Below, in pieces: positions 18,878 through 27,761 of a stretch of 64,000 bases of DNA. The stretch lies in the NCBI RefSeq assembly GCF_008974325.1, contig NZ_BKCG01000007.1, positions 64,001 to 128,000 of the forward strand, given 5' to 3'. The position numbers were made by a program, and so were the translations under genes. The notes beneath the pieces were generated by a model, which searched no databases, was not told where the DNA came from, and saw only the letters and a list, made by a program, of their open reading frames with translations. The DNA is from Patiriisocius marinus (GTDB lineage: Bacteria > Bacteroidota > Bacteroidia > Flavobacteriales > Flavobacteriaceae). Position 1 is the stretch's first letter; each line of letters begins with the position of its first letter.

Positions 18878-19558
18878 ATGAAAAAAAAAGAAATTACCAT
18901 ATTATTAGTTGATGACGAACCGGATATCCTAGAAATAATAGGGTATAATTTGTCTAGTGAAGGCTATCAAGTTGTAACTGCAGAGAATGGATTACAAGCA
19001 TTGGCTAAGGCTAAAAAGCACAAGCCACATTTAATAATACTTGATGTGATGATGCCAGAAATGGACGGTATTGAGGCTTGTGAAAAACTAAGAGAGATTT
19101 CAGATTTATCCGAAACAGTTATTACATTTTTAACTGCTCGTGGTGAAGATTATTCTCAAGTAGCAGGTTTTGATGCGGGTGCAGATGATTATATTACTAA
19201 ACCTATTAAGCCAAAAGTGCTTATAAGTAAAGTTAAGTCACTTCTTAGAAGGTTTAAAGCTCCTGAAGAAAGTCAAGATGTTAAGTTAGGGAACATGGTT
19301 ATCAATAGGGAAGAATACAAAATTACTTTGGGTAAAGATGAAATTGTTCTTCCTAAAAAAGAATTTGAACTATTGTCTTTACTTACTTCTAAACCTGGAA
19401 AAGTATTTAAACGAGAAGAAATTTTAGATACTGTTTGGGGAAATGAAGTAGTAGTTGGAGGAAGAACTATTGATGTTCATATTAGAAAATTACGAGAAAA
19501 AATAGGAGATAAAAAAGTAAAAACTATTAAAGGTGTTGGCTATAAATTTGTAGTTTAA
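18878..19558 (+). CDS. OmpR/PhoB-family response regulator
   Basis: 226 residues. The receiver domain has the acidic pair D12-D13, phospho-acceptor D56 (LDVMMPEMDG), T86 and K108. A winged-helix DNA-binding domain follows (residues 130-226, ending VKTIKGVGYKFVV). It should bind DNA when phosphorylated by the histidine kinase whose ATG overlaps its stop (TAATG at 19555-19559). It resembles the PhoB/RprY group, but the signal is not known. Confidence 0.95.
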   Translation: MKKKEITILLVDDEPDILEIIGYNLSSEGYQVVTAENGLQALAKAKKHKPHLIILDVMMPEMDGIEACEKLREISDLSETVITFLTARGEDYSQVAGFDAGADDYITKPIKPKVLISKVKSLLRRFKAPEESQDVKLGNMVINREEYKITLGKDEIVLPKKEFELLSLLTSKPGKVFKREEILDTVWGNEVVVGGRTIDVHIRKLREKIGDKKVKTIKGVGYKFVV

Positions 19559-20601
19559 TGACAGAAAATTTAGGGACAAAATATCGATTTGCTACTGTTA
19601 CGACAACGTATATCACCTTGACACTTACTAGTGTTTTAGGTGTTTTTTTTTACATGTCGCAAACTCTTAATGTTTTGTATTTACTATTGTTCTTTGTTTT
19701 GTGCTTTTTAATATGCTTTCTTTTTATCCAATCTCGATTAGAAAAATTAATTTACAGGAAAATTAAAGATATCTATGATGAGGTTTCTCTTTTAGAAGCT
19801 ACCTCTTTTTCTAAAAAACAGATTTCAACAGATATGGAAACCCTTACCAAAGAGATAGGGCGTTTTGCAGAGAATAAGAAGTTAGAAATTGAAACATTAA
19901 AAATTAGAGAGAATTATCGAAAGGAATTTATAGGAAATGTGTCTCACGAATTAAAAACGCCACTTTTTACTGTTCAAGGTTATATACTTACTTTGTTAGA
20001 TGGTGCTATGAAGGATAAAAAAGTCCGGAAAAAGTATCTAAAACGAGCTGAAAAAGGTGTTGAGCGGCTTATTTATATAGTCAAAGATCTTGATATGATA
20101 ACAAAACTCGAAGTGGGTGGGTTATCACTTAATAAAACAGATTTTGATATTGTTAAACTTATAAAAAATGTTTTTGACCTTTTAGAAATGAAAGCTTCAA
20201 AAAAGCATATAGTATTAACTTTTGACAAAGAATATGCCTCTCAAGTTTTAGTTTACGGCGATGAAGAGCGTTTGCAGCAAGTACTAACTAATTTAATTGT
20301 AAATGCAATTAAATACGGTAAAAAAGATGGTACAATTGAAGTGAGTGTTGAGCATTTAATTAAAAACAAAGTGATTGTTAGAGTGACTGATAATGGTGAG
20401 GGAATTGAAAAAGAACATATTCCTAGATTGTTTGAGCGTTTTTATCGCGTTGATAAAAGTGGTTCTCGAAAAGAGGGTGGAAGTGGTTTAGGCCTCGCTA
20501 TTGTTAAGCATATTGTAGAAGCTCATAACGAAAAAATCTATGTTGAAAGTCAGTTCGGGATTGGATCTGAATTCTCATTTACGTTGGAAAAGGCAAAATA
20601 A
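19558..20601 (+). CDS. PhoR-like sensor histidine kinase
   Basis: 347 residues with two membrane helices (about 16-34 and 38-57) and a very short or absent periplasmic loop. A coiled linker is followed by HisKA with phospho-accepting H130 in NVSHELKTP, then a HATPase domain with N, G1 (DNGEGI) and G2 (GSGLGLAIV) boxes. The short external loop suggests sensing within the membrane or through partners. It is co-transcribed with the response regulator and overlaps the converging glycosyltransferase by 27 bases. Confidence 0.95.
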   Translation: MTENLGTKYRFATVTTTYITLTLTSVLGVFFYMSQTLNVLYLLLFFVLCFLICFLFIQSRLEKLIYRKIKDIYDEVSLLEATSFSKKQISTDMETLTKEIGRFAENKKLEIETLKIRENYRKEFIGNVSHELKTPLFTVQGYILTLLDGAMKDKKVRKKYLKRAEKGVERLIYIVKDLDMITKLEVGGLSLNKTDFDIVKLIKNVFDLLEMKASKKHIVLTFDKEYASQVLVYGDEERLQQVLTNLIVNAIKYGKKDGTIEVSVEHLIKNKVIVRVTDNGEGIEKEHIPRLFERFYRVDKSGSRKEGGSGLGLAIVKHIVEAHNEKIYVESQFGIGSEFSFTLEKAK

Positions 20602-21636
20602 TTTTTTAAAATTTTGCTCTGTTTGTACATTCTTTAGACCTTTATATTTTGAGATTTTATCAAGTTTTTTTGCGCTAAATTTAGACTGTTTACACGAAGG
20701 AACTAGACCAAGTTCTTTTAATCTTTTTGCTAAGTATTCTTGTTCATATTGTCCTGGCGTAGGAATGAAAAATGCTTTTTTATTCATTACCGAAAGATCC
20801 ATTATTGTTGTGTAACCTGATCTACATACTACCATCTCACATTCGTTAATAACTCTAGCTAAATCATCGGTTTTTAAGAAGTTTACTACTTCAACAGCAC
20901 CTACAGTTGTTCGAATTTCTTTAGTTTCCACAACGCCTCTTACCATTAGAATAGTTCTTCGGTCGTTTTTAAATTCTTTTAAAAGTTTTTTTTCTAAAAT
21001 ACTTCTTTGTGGTTCTGGACCAGAAAGTAATATTAAAATGTCGTACTTCTTTGGTACGTTCTCGTATACCATTCTACTTAACGGACCAATGTATCTAGTG
21101 ATGAATGTTTCTTCTGAAATATGCCCTAATTTGCCACTTAGGTTATCAGATTTTGCATGGTCAGGAATCCAACATTCATCAAATTTTTTAATAAGTTGTT
21201 GGTGTATGCTACTTGATAACGATGAAGTGATGCCACTTAGCACATTTAATTGATGGGTAAGAAAAACTGAAGGAATTTCTTTATGTCGAGCACCCCATCT
21301 ATTATCACTAATTATTCCTTGAATATTAAATGCCTCAACAATCTGTGCCACTGCTTTTTTTTCGACCGAAATATTACTAACTATATGAGGTATCTGAGTA
21401 AGAAGTTTCCATTTTAAATTCTCTCCTTTTTTAGGGTATTTTATGTTGTAAGAAGGTAATTCGAAAGCGGTAAGCGTTGGAAATTCTTTTTTAAGTAACA
21501 TTAAAGCATCACCATCACTAGCAATAATAACCCTATAACCAAGTATAATTAATTCGTTAATTATAGGAATACAGCGCGTTGCATGGCCTAAACCCCAATT
21601 GAGCGGAGCGATAAGTATGGTTTTGCGTTGCATCAT
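20575..21636 (-). CDS. MurG-like glycosyltransferase family protein
   Basis: 353 residues with a GT-B style fold: N-terminal LIAPLNWGLGHATRCIPII and a C-terminal nucleotide-sugar region (CRSGYTTIMDLSVMNKKAFFIPTPGQYEQEYLA). It resembles UDP-GlcNAc-dependent enzymes distantly related to MurG. The acceptor is unknown. Starts at 21636 and 21633 (MM) are both possible. It is alone on the minus strand, and its 3' end overlaps the histidine kinase. Confidence 0.82.
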   Translation of the reverse strand: MMQRKTILIAPLNWGLGHATRCIPIINELIILGYRVIIASDGDALMLLKKEFPTLTAFELPSYNIKYPKKGENLKWKLLTQIPHIVSNISVEKKAVAQIVEAFNIQGIISDNRWGARHKEIPSVFLTHQLNVLSGITSSLSSSIHQQLIKKFDECWIPDHAKSDNLSGKLGHISEETFITRYIGPLSRMVYENVPKKYDILILLSGPEPQRSILEKKLLKEFKNDRRTILMVRGVVETKEIRTTVGAVEVVNFLKTDDLARVINECEMVVCRSGYTTIMDLSVMNKKAFFIPTPGQYEQEYLAKRLKELGLVPSCKQSKFSAKKLDKISKYKGLKNVQTEQNFKKLFCLFQRK

Positions 21637-21700
21637 AAAACAAAAGTACTAATAATTGCTGCCAGACTATATTTCCTTAATTTTACCAAAAAATTAAATT

Positions 21701-22381
21701 TTGGGTAGTAAAAATAAATTAAAGCGCTTTAGAGAGAACGATACGTTTTCAAATGTCCTACAACCAACACGTGAAGAAGCAGTTGGTGATTTACTAAATT
21801 TAAAAGGCAATTGGCGCAAAAACTTTTTCAAAAACGATAATCCTATAGTATTAGAATTAGGATGTGGTAAAGGTGAGTATACGGTAAATCTTGCAAAAAA
21901 GTTTAAAGACAAAAATTTTTTAGGAGTAGATATCAAAGGCGCAAGATTTTGGCGAGGAGCTAAAACAGCATTAGAAGAAGCTATTACTAACGCTGGCTTT
22001 TTGCGTACACAAATTGAACTTGTTGATTGTTTGTTTGCTGAAAATGAGGTTGATGAAATCTGGATTACATTTCCAGATCCACAGATAAAATACAAGCGTA
22101 CAAAACACCGTCTCACTAATGAGGAGTTTTTGACTAAATATAAAAAAGTATTAAAACCAGACGGAACTATGCATCTTAAAACAGATAGCGAATTCATGCA
22201 CGGTTATACATTAGGCTTACTTCATGGGTTAAAATTACCTATTGAATTTGCGCATCATGATGTGTATGGAATAGGTGACGAAGCTCCAAGTGAGGTAACA
22301 GGGATTCAAACCTATTATGAGTCGCAATATCTAGAAGTAGGTAAAAAGATTACTTATATTAGATTTAAGTTCAAAGCTTAA
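21701..22381 (+). CDS. trmB: tRNA (guanine-N7)-methyltransferase
   Basis: Methylates G46 of tRNAs using SAM. 226 residues with LELGCGKGEYTVNLA as the SAM motif (about 51-65), FLGVDIKGARFWRGAK, and the TrmB signature ITFPDPQIKYKRTKHRLT. The start is TTG (21701): its product begins MGSKNKLKRF, the usual family N-terminus, and no ATG is available. It heads a small operon with the LysE-like gene (31-base gap) and an Atl gene. Confidence 0.94.
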   Translation: MGSKNKLKRFRENDTFSNVLQPTREEAVGDLLNLKGNWRKNFFKNDNPIVLELGCGKGEYTVNLAKKFKDKNFLGVDIKGARFWRGAKTALEEAITNAGFLRTQIELVDCLFAENEVDEIWITFPDPQIKYKRTKHRLTNEEFLTKYKKVLKPDGTMHLKTDSEFMHGYTLGLLHGLKLPIEFAHHDVYGIGDEAPSEVTGIQTYYESQYLEVGKKITYIRFKFKA

Positions 22382-22412
22382 AATTTAGTACCTTCACGCT
22401 AGAACCCACTAG

Positions 22413-23039
22413 ATGTCTATTTTTTTTAATTTTATTATTGGATTTGTAGCTGCCTTTATAGGGGTGATTCCGCCGGGATTGCTCAATATGTCAGCTGCAA
22501 AAATTAGTAGAAATGAGGGGAGAAAAAAGGCGCTACTTTTTTCAATTGGCGTATGTATAACTGTAATTATTCAAACATTTGTAGCATTACTTGCTGCACG
22601 ATACTTAGATAATAATCCAGATATCATTAAAACACTGCAGCAGGTTGCTTTAGGGATATTTATTTGCCTTACAATATATTTCTTTTTCATAGCTAAAGAT
22701 ACAAGAAGAATGCCGCCAAAAGAGTTACAGTCTTCTAAAAAGCGATATTTCTTCAATGGCATGTTGATAGCTGCAATCAATTTATTGCCTTTGCCTTATT
22801 GGGTGTATATTAGTGTTACATTTTCAGCATTTGGTTGGTTTTCATTTGAAACCTATTCGTTATTAACGGCAGTAATTGCTTCAGCACTTGGAACATTTTC
22901 AATGCTGATAATTTACATTCAGTTTTTTAAAAGAAAAGATTCTACAAAGGAATCTAATGTAAATATGAATTATATTATAGGAGCCATTACTGCAATAATT
23001 TCCATTATTACAGCTTTTAAAATTTTCAAAGACTTTTAG
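22413..23039 (+). CDS. LysE family exporter
   Basis: 208 residues with about six membrane helices. The N-terminal IGFVAAFIGVIPPGLLNMSAAKISRNEGRKKA matches the LysE/RhtB export family pattern. These proteins export amino acids or derivatives, and the substrate is not predictable. The Atl gene starts 2 bases after the stop, so the two are co-translated or at least co-transcribed. Confidence 0.87.
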   Translation: MSIFFNFIIGFVAAFIGVIPPGLLNMSAAKISRNEGRKKALLFSIGVCITVIIQTFVALLAARYLDNNPDIIKTLQQVALGIFICLTIYFFFIAKDTRRMPPKELQSSKKRYFFNGMLIAAINLLPLPYWVYISVTFSAFGWFSFETYSLLTAVIASALGTFSMLIIYIQFFKRKDSTKESNVNMNYIIGAITAIISIITAFKIFKDF

Positions 23040-23041
23040 GC

Positions 23042-23392
23042 ATGGCCGAAATGGGATTTTTCGATAAAGTCTATGCTGTAGCAATACAAATTCCATTTGG
23101 AAGAGTTACAAGTTATGGTGCAATTGCTAAATATTTAGGTGCTGCTAAAAGTGCGCGAATGGTGGGCTGGGCAATGAATGCTTCGCATAATATGGAAGAT
23201 GTGCCAGCGCATAGAGTTGTAAATAAAAAGGGTCTGCTTACAGGAAAGCATCATTTTGAAGGTACAAACCTAATGCAACAATTACTAGAGAGTGAAGGTG
23301 TTGAGGTTGTTGATAATCAAATTCAACAACTAGATGTAATTTTTTGGGATCCCCAAGTTGAACTACCAGAGTATTTAGGTGATAATTTGTAG
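23042..23392 (+). CDS. Alkyltransferase-like (Atl) DNA-binding protein
   Basis: 116 residues matching the MGMT/Ada DNA-binding domain: GRVTSYGAIAKYLGAAKSARMVGWAM gives the recognition helix and arginine finger. The active-site motif PCHRVV is PAHRVV here (P55-A56-H57-R58), so the alkyl-accepting Cys is absent. Known Atl proteins with this change bind O6-alkylguanine and hand the site to nucleotide excision repair. Starts at 23042 and 23051 (MGFF) are both possible. It follows the LysE gene by 2 bases. Confidence 0.92.
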   Translation: MAEMGFFDKVYAVAIQIPFGRVTSYGAIAKYLGAAKSARMVGWAMNASHNMEDVPAHRVVNKKGLLTGKHHFEGTNLMQQLLESEGVEVVDNQIQQLDVIFWDPQVELPEYLGDNL

Positions 23393-23527
23393 TCTTTTTT
23401 CAAGATATAGTCAATAGTTTTCCCTTTTATTAAGTATTTATAATTCTAAAATTTCAGAAGAAATTTTACTTCTATATAGCTATAAATCATTTCGATTAGG
23501 CTGCTTTAAATTCTGAACATTTCGGAG

Positions 23528-23535
23528 TATATTTG
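23528..23535 (+). promoter_or_regulatory. -7 promoter element for mrp
   Basis: TATATTTG matches TAnnTTTG and lies 21 bases before ATG 23557. It overlaps an in-frame TTG at 23533, which supports the later ATG. Recurrent-motif copies at 23447-23460 and 23515-23526 lie just upstream. Confidence 0.55.
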
Positions 23536-23556
23536 CATTTAGAATCAATCTTAATA

Positions 23557-24693
23557 ATGAACGTGAATAAACAAGATGTACTTCAGGCATTGTCTACAAT
23601 TTCAATTGCAGGCGAAGGGAAAAATATGGTCGAAAGTGGAGCTGTTACTAATGTAATGACTTTTGCAGACGAAGTAGTAATAGATTTAAAAATTGCAACT
23701 CCAGCAATGCACATAAAAAAACGTGCAGAAGCAGATATCATTAAAACGATACAAGAGCAGGTTTTTAAAGATGCTAAAGTACAAGTTAATATTTCGGTTG
23801 AAGCTCCAGTGAAAGAGGCTAATCCTAATTTAATTAAAGGAAAAGCAATTCCTGGAATTAAAAATATTGTTGCCGTCGCCTCTGGAAAAGGAGGTGTGGG
23901 TAAATCTACAGTAACTGCTAACCTTGCGATTACCTTATCTAAAATGGGTTTCAAAGTTGGTATCCTAGATGCAGATATTTACGGACCATCAATTCCTATT
24001 ATGTTTGATGTAGCTTTAGAACGACCATTATCTGTAACTGTAGATGGAAAAAGTAAAATGAAGCCGGTTGAAAATTACGGTGTAAAGGTACTCTCCATTG
24101 GTTTTTTCACAAAGCCAGATCAAGCAGTTATATGGAGAGGTCCTATGGCTGCAAAAGCATTAAACCAATTAATATTTGATGCAGATTGGGGAGAGTTAGA
24201 CTTTATGTTGTTAGACTTACCTCCAGGAACTGGTGATATCCATTTAAGTATTATGCAATCATTACCTATAACGGGTGCTGTTGTAGTAAGTACGCCGCAA
24301 ACAGTTGCACTTGCTGATGCTAAAAAAGGGGTTGCTATGTTTCAACAAGAAAGTATTGATGTTCCTGTGTTAGGTATCGTTGAGAATATGGCTTACTTTA
24401 CGCCAGCAGAACTCCCTAATAATAAGTATTATATTTTTGGTAAAGAAGGTGCTATGCATTTAGCTGAAGATTTAAATGTACCATTTTTAGGAGCACTTCC
24501 TTTAATACAAAGCATTAGAGAAGCTGGAGATGCAGGGCATCCTGCGGCACTTCAATCAGGTACTAGTATTGAAGAGGCTTTTATTGAAATTACCAAAAAT
24601 ATTGTTCAGGAAACAGTAAAGCGTAATGAATCTTTACCTCCAACTGAAGCTATTAAAATAACAACAATGGCTGGTTGCAGCGCAGTAAAATAA
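23557..24693 (+). CDS. mrp: Mrp/ApbC-type iron-sulfur cluster carrier ATPase
   Basis: About 378 residues. A MIP18/DUF59 domain (1-90) is followed by a P-loop ATPase with the deviant Walker A ASGKGGVGKST (108-118) and Walker B LDLPPGTGDI. It carries and transfers Fe-S clusters. The CxxC pair found in E. coli Mrp near the ENMA segment is missing (ENMAYFTPAELPNNKYYIFG); the C-terminal MAGCSAVK holds a Cys instead. From memory this is usual in Bacteroidota. The start is ATG 23557, since the longer TTG frame overlaps the promoter. nifU-C follows after 4 bases. Confidence 0.92.
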   Translation: MNVNKQDVLQALSTISIAGEGKNMVESGAVTNVMTFADEVVIDLKIATPAMHIKKRAEADIIKTIQEQVFKDAKVQVNISVEAPVKEANPNLIKGKAIPGIKNIVAVASGKGGVGKSTVTANLAITLSKMGFKVGILDADIYGPSIPIMFDVALERPLSVTVDGKSKMKPVENYGVKVLSIGFFTKPDQAVIWRGPMAAKALNQLIFDADWGELDFMLLDLPPGTGDIHLSIMQSLPITGAVVVSTPQTVALADAKKGVAMFQQESIDVPVLGIVENMAYFTPAELPNNKYYIFGKEGAMHLAEDLNVPFLGALPLIQSIREAGDAGHPAALQSGTSIEEAFIEITKNIVQETVKRNESLPPTEAIKITTMAGCSAVK

Positions 24694-24697
24694 TACT

Positions 24698-24940
24698 ATG
24701 ACAGATACTGAATTAACTGAAAAAGTAGAAATAGCTTTAGACGAAATCCGTCCATTTTTACAGAGTGATGGTGGTGATATTGCATTGTTGTCAATTGAAA
24801 ACGGTACTACGGTTCGTGTTCAGTTACAGGGTGCTTGTGTGGGATGTAGTGTTAACCAGATGACTTTAAAAAGTGGTGTGGAATTAACGATAAAAAAACA
24901 TGCACCACAAATAGAAACAGTAATTAATGTGGAAGGATGA
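24698..24940 (+). CDS. NifU C-terminal domain protein
   Basis: 80-residue stand-alone NifU-C (Nfu) domain that carries an Fe-S cluster for delivery. The cluster-binding pair C47-x2-C50 lies in GACVGCSVNQMTLK, preceded by LQSDGGDIALLSI. It is co-transcribed with mrp (4-base gap), so both probably serve the same Fe-S assembly or repair route. Confidence 0.93.
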   Translation: MTDTELTEKVEIALDEIRPFLQSDGGDIALLSIENGTTVRVQLQGACVGCSVNQMTLKSGVELTIKKHAPQIETVINVEG

Positions 24941-24949
24941 TTTTTGTCA

Positions 24950-24980
24950 TTTAAAGTATCTGTTACTTTAAATACATTTG
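24950..24980 (+). promoter_or_regulatory. Palindrome abutting the -7 element of the fnr-fdx operon
   Basis: TTTAAAGTA and TACTTTAAA (24950-24958, 24964-24972) form a perfect 9-base inverted repeat with a 5-base spacer. It is followed with no gap by the -7 element TACATTTG (24973-24980), 19 bases before the reductase ATG. The position is that of an operator, although a weak terminator for nifU is also possible. Confidence 0.55.
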
Positions 24981-24999
24981 TCTCAAATTTTGATTTTTT

Positions 25000-26052
25000 A
25001 TGATTAAAACTGATATACTTATTATTGGAGCAGGTCCTACTGGACTTTTTACAGTATTTGAAGCAGGATTATTAAAACTGAAATGTCACTTAATTGACGC
25101 TCTTCCCCAACCTGGCGGACAGTGTAGTGAAATTTATCCAAAAAAACCCATATACGATATACCAGCTTTTCCTGAAGTATTAGCGGGTGATTTAGTGGAT
25201 AATCTAATGAAACAGATTGAACCTTTTCAACCTGGCTTTACTCTAGGGGAACGTGCTCAAACTATCGAGAAATTAGAAGATGAGACTTTTGTAGTGACTA
25301 CAAATAAAGGGACAAAGCATCACGCTCCTGTAGTTGCAATTGCAGGTGGATTAGGGAGTTTTGAGCCAAGAAAACCACCTATTACAGGAATTGCAGATTA
25401 CGAAGATAAAGGTGTAGAATATATTATTAGGGACCCAGAATTATATCGTGACAAAGATGTAGTTATAGCGGGTGGTGGAGATTCAGCATTAGATTGGTCC
25501 ATTTTTCTAACAGATGTAGCTAAGAGTGTAACGTTAATTCACCGAAGAAGTGAATTTAGAGGAGCGCTAGATTCTGTAGAGAAAGTTCAGGAATTGAAAG
25601 ACGCCGGAAAAATAACGTTAATTACTCCTGCCGATGTCGTTGATGTTTATGGGGAGGATAAAGTTGAAGGTGTTTCTGTAAAAGTAGGTGCCGATGTTTC
25701 TAATCTAACTTGTGATCACTTTATTCCACTATTTGGATTAGCGCCTAAATTAGGACCTATTGCAGACTGGGGTCTTGAGATTGAAAAAAATGCAATAGTT
25801 GTAAATAATAGTTTAGATTATCAAACAAATATTCCAGGAATTTACGCGATAGGTGATGTGAATACCTATCCGGGAAAATTAAAATTAATACTTTGTGGTT
25901 TTCACGAGGCGACGTTAATGTGTCAGAGTGCTTATCAACGTATTTTTCCAGATAAACGTTATGTAATGAAATATACTACAGTGGGTGGTGTTGAAGGTTT
26001 TGATGGAACCAAAAAAGAAGCGCCAAAAGCCGTAGTAAAAGCTATAGAATAA
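25000..26052 (+). CDS. Ferredoxin-NADP reductase, thioredoxin reductase-like
   Basis: 350-residue FAD/NAD(P) oxidoreductase of the TrxR-like FNR (type 2) class. FAD motif IGAGPTGLF (about 7-15), NAD(P) motif IAGGGDSALDW (about 155-165) and C-terminal FAD contact YAIGDVNTYPGKLKLI are visible. The redox-active CxxC of thioredoxin reductases is absent, as expected of FNR. The product probably passes electrons between NADPH and the ferredoxin encoded next, whose ATG overlaps this stop (TAATG). Confidence 0.92.
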   Translation: MIKTDILIIGAGPTGLFTVFEAGLLKLKCHLIDALPQPGGQCSEIYPKKPIYDIPAFPEVLAGDLVDNLMKQIEPFQPGFTLGERAQTIEKLEDETFVVTTNKGTKHHAPVVAIAGGLGSFEPRKPPITGIADYEDKGVEYIIRDPELYRDKDVVIAGGGDSALDWSIFLTDVAKSVTLIHRRSEFRGALDSVEKVQELKDAGKITLITPADVVDVYGEDKVEGVSVKVGADVSNLTCDHFIPLFGLAPKLGPIADWGLEIEKNAIVVNNSLDYQTNIPGIYAIGDVNTYPGKLKLILCGFHEATLMCQSAYQRIFPDKRYVMKYTTVGGVEGFDGTKKEAPKAVVKAIE

Positions 26053-26387
26053 TGGATAACCCAGATATTACAATACATATCACAGACAGAGAAGGTGTTG
26101 AGCACGAAGTGCAAGCGCCTACTGATATGAATATGAATTTAATGGAAATAGTGCGTTCATACGAGCTTGCTCCTGAAGGTACAATAGGTATCTGTGGAGG
26201 TATGGCTATGTGCGCCTCTTGTCAATGTTATGTGGAAAGTGATACTCAGCTGCCAGAAATGGGAGATGATGAAGAAGCGATGCTTGCAGAAGCGTTTCAC
26301 GTAAAGGACAATAGTAGGTTGGGTTGTCAATTACCAATTACTCCAGAATTAGCAGGATTGAAAGTAACTTTAGCTCCTGAGGAATAG
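26052..26387 (+). CDS. [2Fe-2S] ferredoxin, adrenodoxin type
   Basis: 111 residues. Cluster ligands C48, C54, C57 and C92 fit C-x5-C-x2-C-x34-C of adrenodoxin/ISC-type ferredoxins. It probably receives electrons from the overlapping reductase gene product and supplies them for Fe-S assembly or other reductions. Translation is likely coupled through the one-base overlap. A terminator follows. Confidence 0.93.
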   Translation: MDNPDITIHITDREGVEHEVQAPTDMNMNLMEIVRSYELAPEGTIGICGGMAMCASCQCYVESDTQLPEMGDDEEAMLAEAFHVKDNSRLGCQLPITPELAGLKVTLAPEE

Positions 26388-26410
26388 AGTAAGTACTGGT
26401 TGTAAATATT

Positions 26411-26448
26411 AAAAAACGGAATGATGCCAAGGGTTTCATTCCGTTTTG
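26411..26448. terminator. Bidirectional terminator, overlaps the phosphoesterase stop
   Basis: AAAACGGAATGA (26413-26424) pairs with TCATTCCGTTTT (26436-26447). The right arm contains the stop codon of the converging metallophosphoesterase gene. Confidence 0.82.
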
Positions 26449-27332
26449 TATTTTATTAACTTTTGAGGTCCCTCAAGTACTCTTTTATTAACTTTAAGTA
26501 TACCGTCTTCTGTGGTAGTTATGTGCCATTTAATTAACGAAATAGCGCCATTTTCTATCTCAAGACCTGTAATGCTTCTTGGATGAACACAACTTCCATC
26601 ATTGAAAAATGCGATGTCTCCAGGTTCAGGAAACCTTGGTCTATGTGTATGTCCAATTACGGTAAAAATATTTTTATTATCTGTAATCCACTTTTTTGTT
26701 CGGCGCTCAACCTTTATGAGTTCTTTGTAGTTTTTTGCGGGACTTGTAGGGTCTCCAATCCCGAAAATCTGCATTTGCCTCCATACAGCTCTTACCATAA
26801 ACCTATTAAATTTCCATCCTCTGTAGTTCATCCAGTCTGCTTGGTGACCGTGAAGTAAAAAGAGCTCTTGCTTTGTAGTTTCGTGTTCTAGAATTAAACC
26901 TTCAGAAAAAGTGATTCCGGGGAAAAGTGGTTTGTTAGTATTGGTTACTTTATCAAAATAGGAGTATAGTGTTTTTTCAACATAGCTTTGATTCCTATAA
27001 ACCATATCATGATTTCCAAGTAATCGATGCAGTCTTCCTTCCGCATAAAAAAGCTTCATTAAATTGAATATGTTTTTATGTGCTTCTAGTATTGATTGGA
27101 AATTATCGTTTTCCCATAATTCATCTCCATCACCAAGTTCACAATAGGTAAAACCTTCGGTGTAATAGTGTTTTAATGCGTGGTAATAGATGTTACGATT
27201 GTTAGAAAAGTCGTCCGCAAAACTATTATCTCCTCGATGACAATCACTAAAAATAACAAATTTGCTCTCGTCGTTAAATGAAACACGCTTTGCGGTTTTA
27301 TAGGTATTAGAAATGCGAGATTGCGAGGACAT
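26436..27332 (-). CDS. Metallophosphoesterase
   Basis: About 298 residues from ATG 27332, giving MSSQSRISNT. Calcineurin-like metal sites are visible: D30-C-H32 in FSDCHRGD, then GDGDELW, GNHDMVY, HGHQADW and GHTHRPRF. LpxH and related diphosphatases share this layout, but the substrate is not clear. A longer frame starts at 27368, but a minus-strand element TATCTTTA lies between the two starts, which favours 27332. It stands alone. Confidence 0.87.
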   Translation of the reverse strand: MSSQSRISNTYKTAKRVSFNDESKFVIFSDCHRGDNSFADDFSNNRNIYYHALKHYYTEGFTYCELGDGDELWENDNFQSILEAHKNIFNLMKLFYAEGRLHRLLGNHDMVYRNQSYVEKTLYSYFDKVTNTNKPLFPGITFSEGLILEHETTKQELFLLHGHQADWMNYRGWKFNRFMVRAVWRQMQIFGIGDPTSPAKNYKELIKVERRTKKWITDNKNIFTVIGHTHRPRFPEPGDIAFFNDGSCVHPRSITGLEIENGAISLIKWHITTTEDGILKVNKRVLEGPQKLIKYKTE

Positions 27333-27761
27333 ATTTGATCTTTTGTTAAAGATACAATTTGCAATCAATTTTTTCTTCTGAAATTTTAATGAGATGTTAC
27401 AGTTTTTAGTGAATTATACATTAAATACTGATAAGTAATTTCAATTATTAATTGAAGCCCTCATTTAAAAATATTTTACAGGTAGATTCAGATTTAATAG
27501 CCATTAGCTATTTATTGGAGTTGTTGTTAAGGCTTTTTTTATATTTCGCATAATTTGATCTTTTACAAATAATTATTGGGGTATTCTTTTAATTATTTTA
27601 AACTACTTAAGTTTAATTGCCGATAAATTAAGATTATCACTATCTGTTTATCTTCCTTCTTCAGTAAAGTCAAAGAAATTTAGTAATTTTTTTTGTATTT
27701 TTATAGTCTCCCTTGTTTATAGATGTATCGTTTTAATTTCTTTAATTAAATTTGTAATGCT
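27333..27761 (+). other. Intergenic region before the toxin lipoprotein
   Basis: 429 bases without a credible gene. They contain a recurrent-motif copy (27376-27390), a perfect 17-base palindrome TTCAATTATTAATTGAA (27440-27456), a possible -7-like TATTTTTA (27696-27703) and TAAATTTG (27747-27754). The sequence is strongly AT-rich. Confidence 0.55.
27747..27754 (+). promoter_or_regulatory. -7-like element close to the toxin start
   Basis: TAAATTTG fits TAnnTTTG but ends only 7 bases before the ATG at 27762, so it would give a leaderless or nearly leaderless mRNA. The earlier TATTTTTA at 27696 is an alternative. Confidence 0.35.

Noticed and set aside
23583-23954. 123-codon minus-strand frame opposite mrp
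   Set aside because: Antisense shadow of a strongly supported gene with a P-loop in the other frame.
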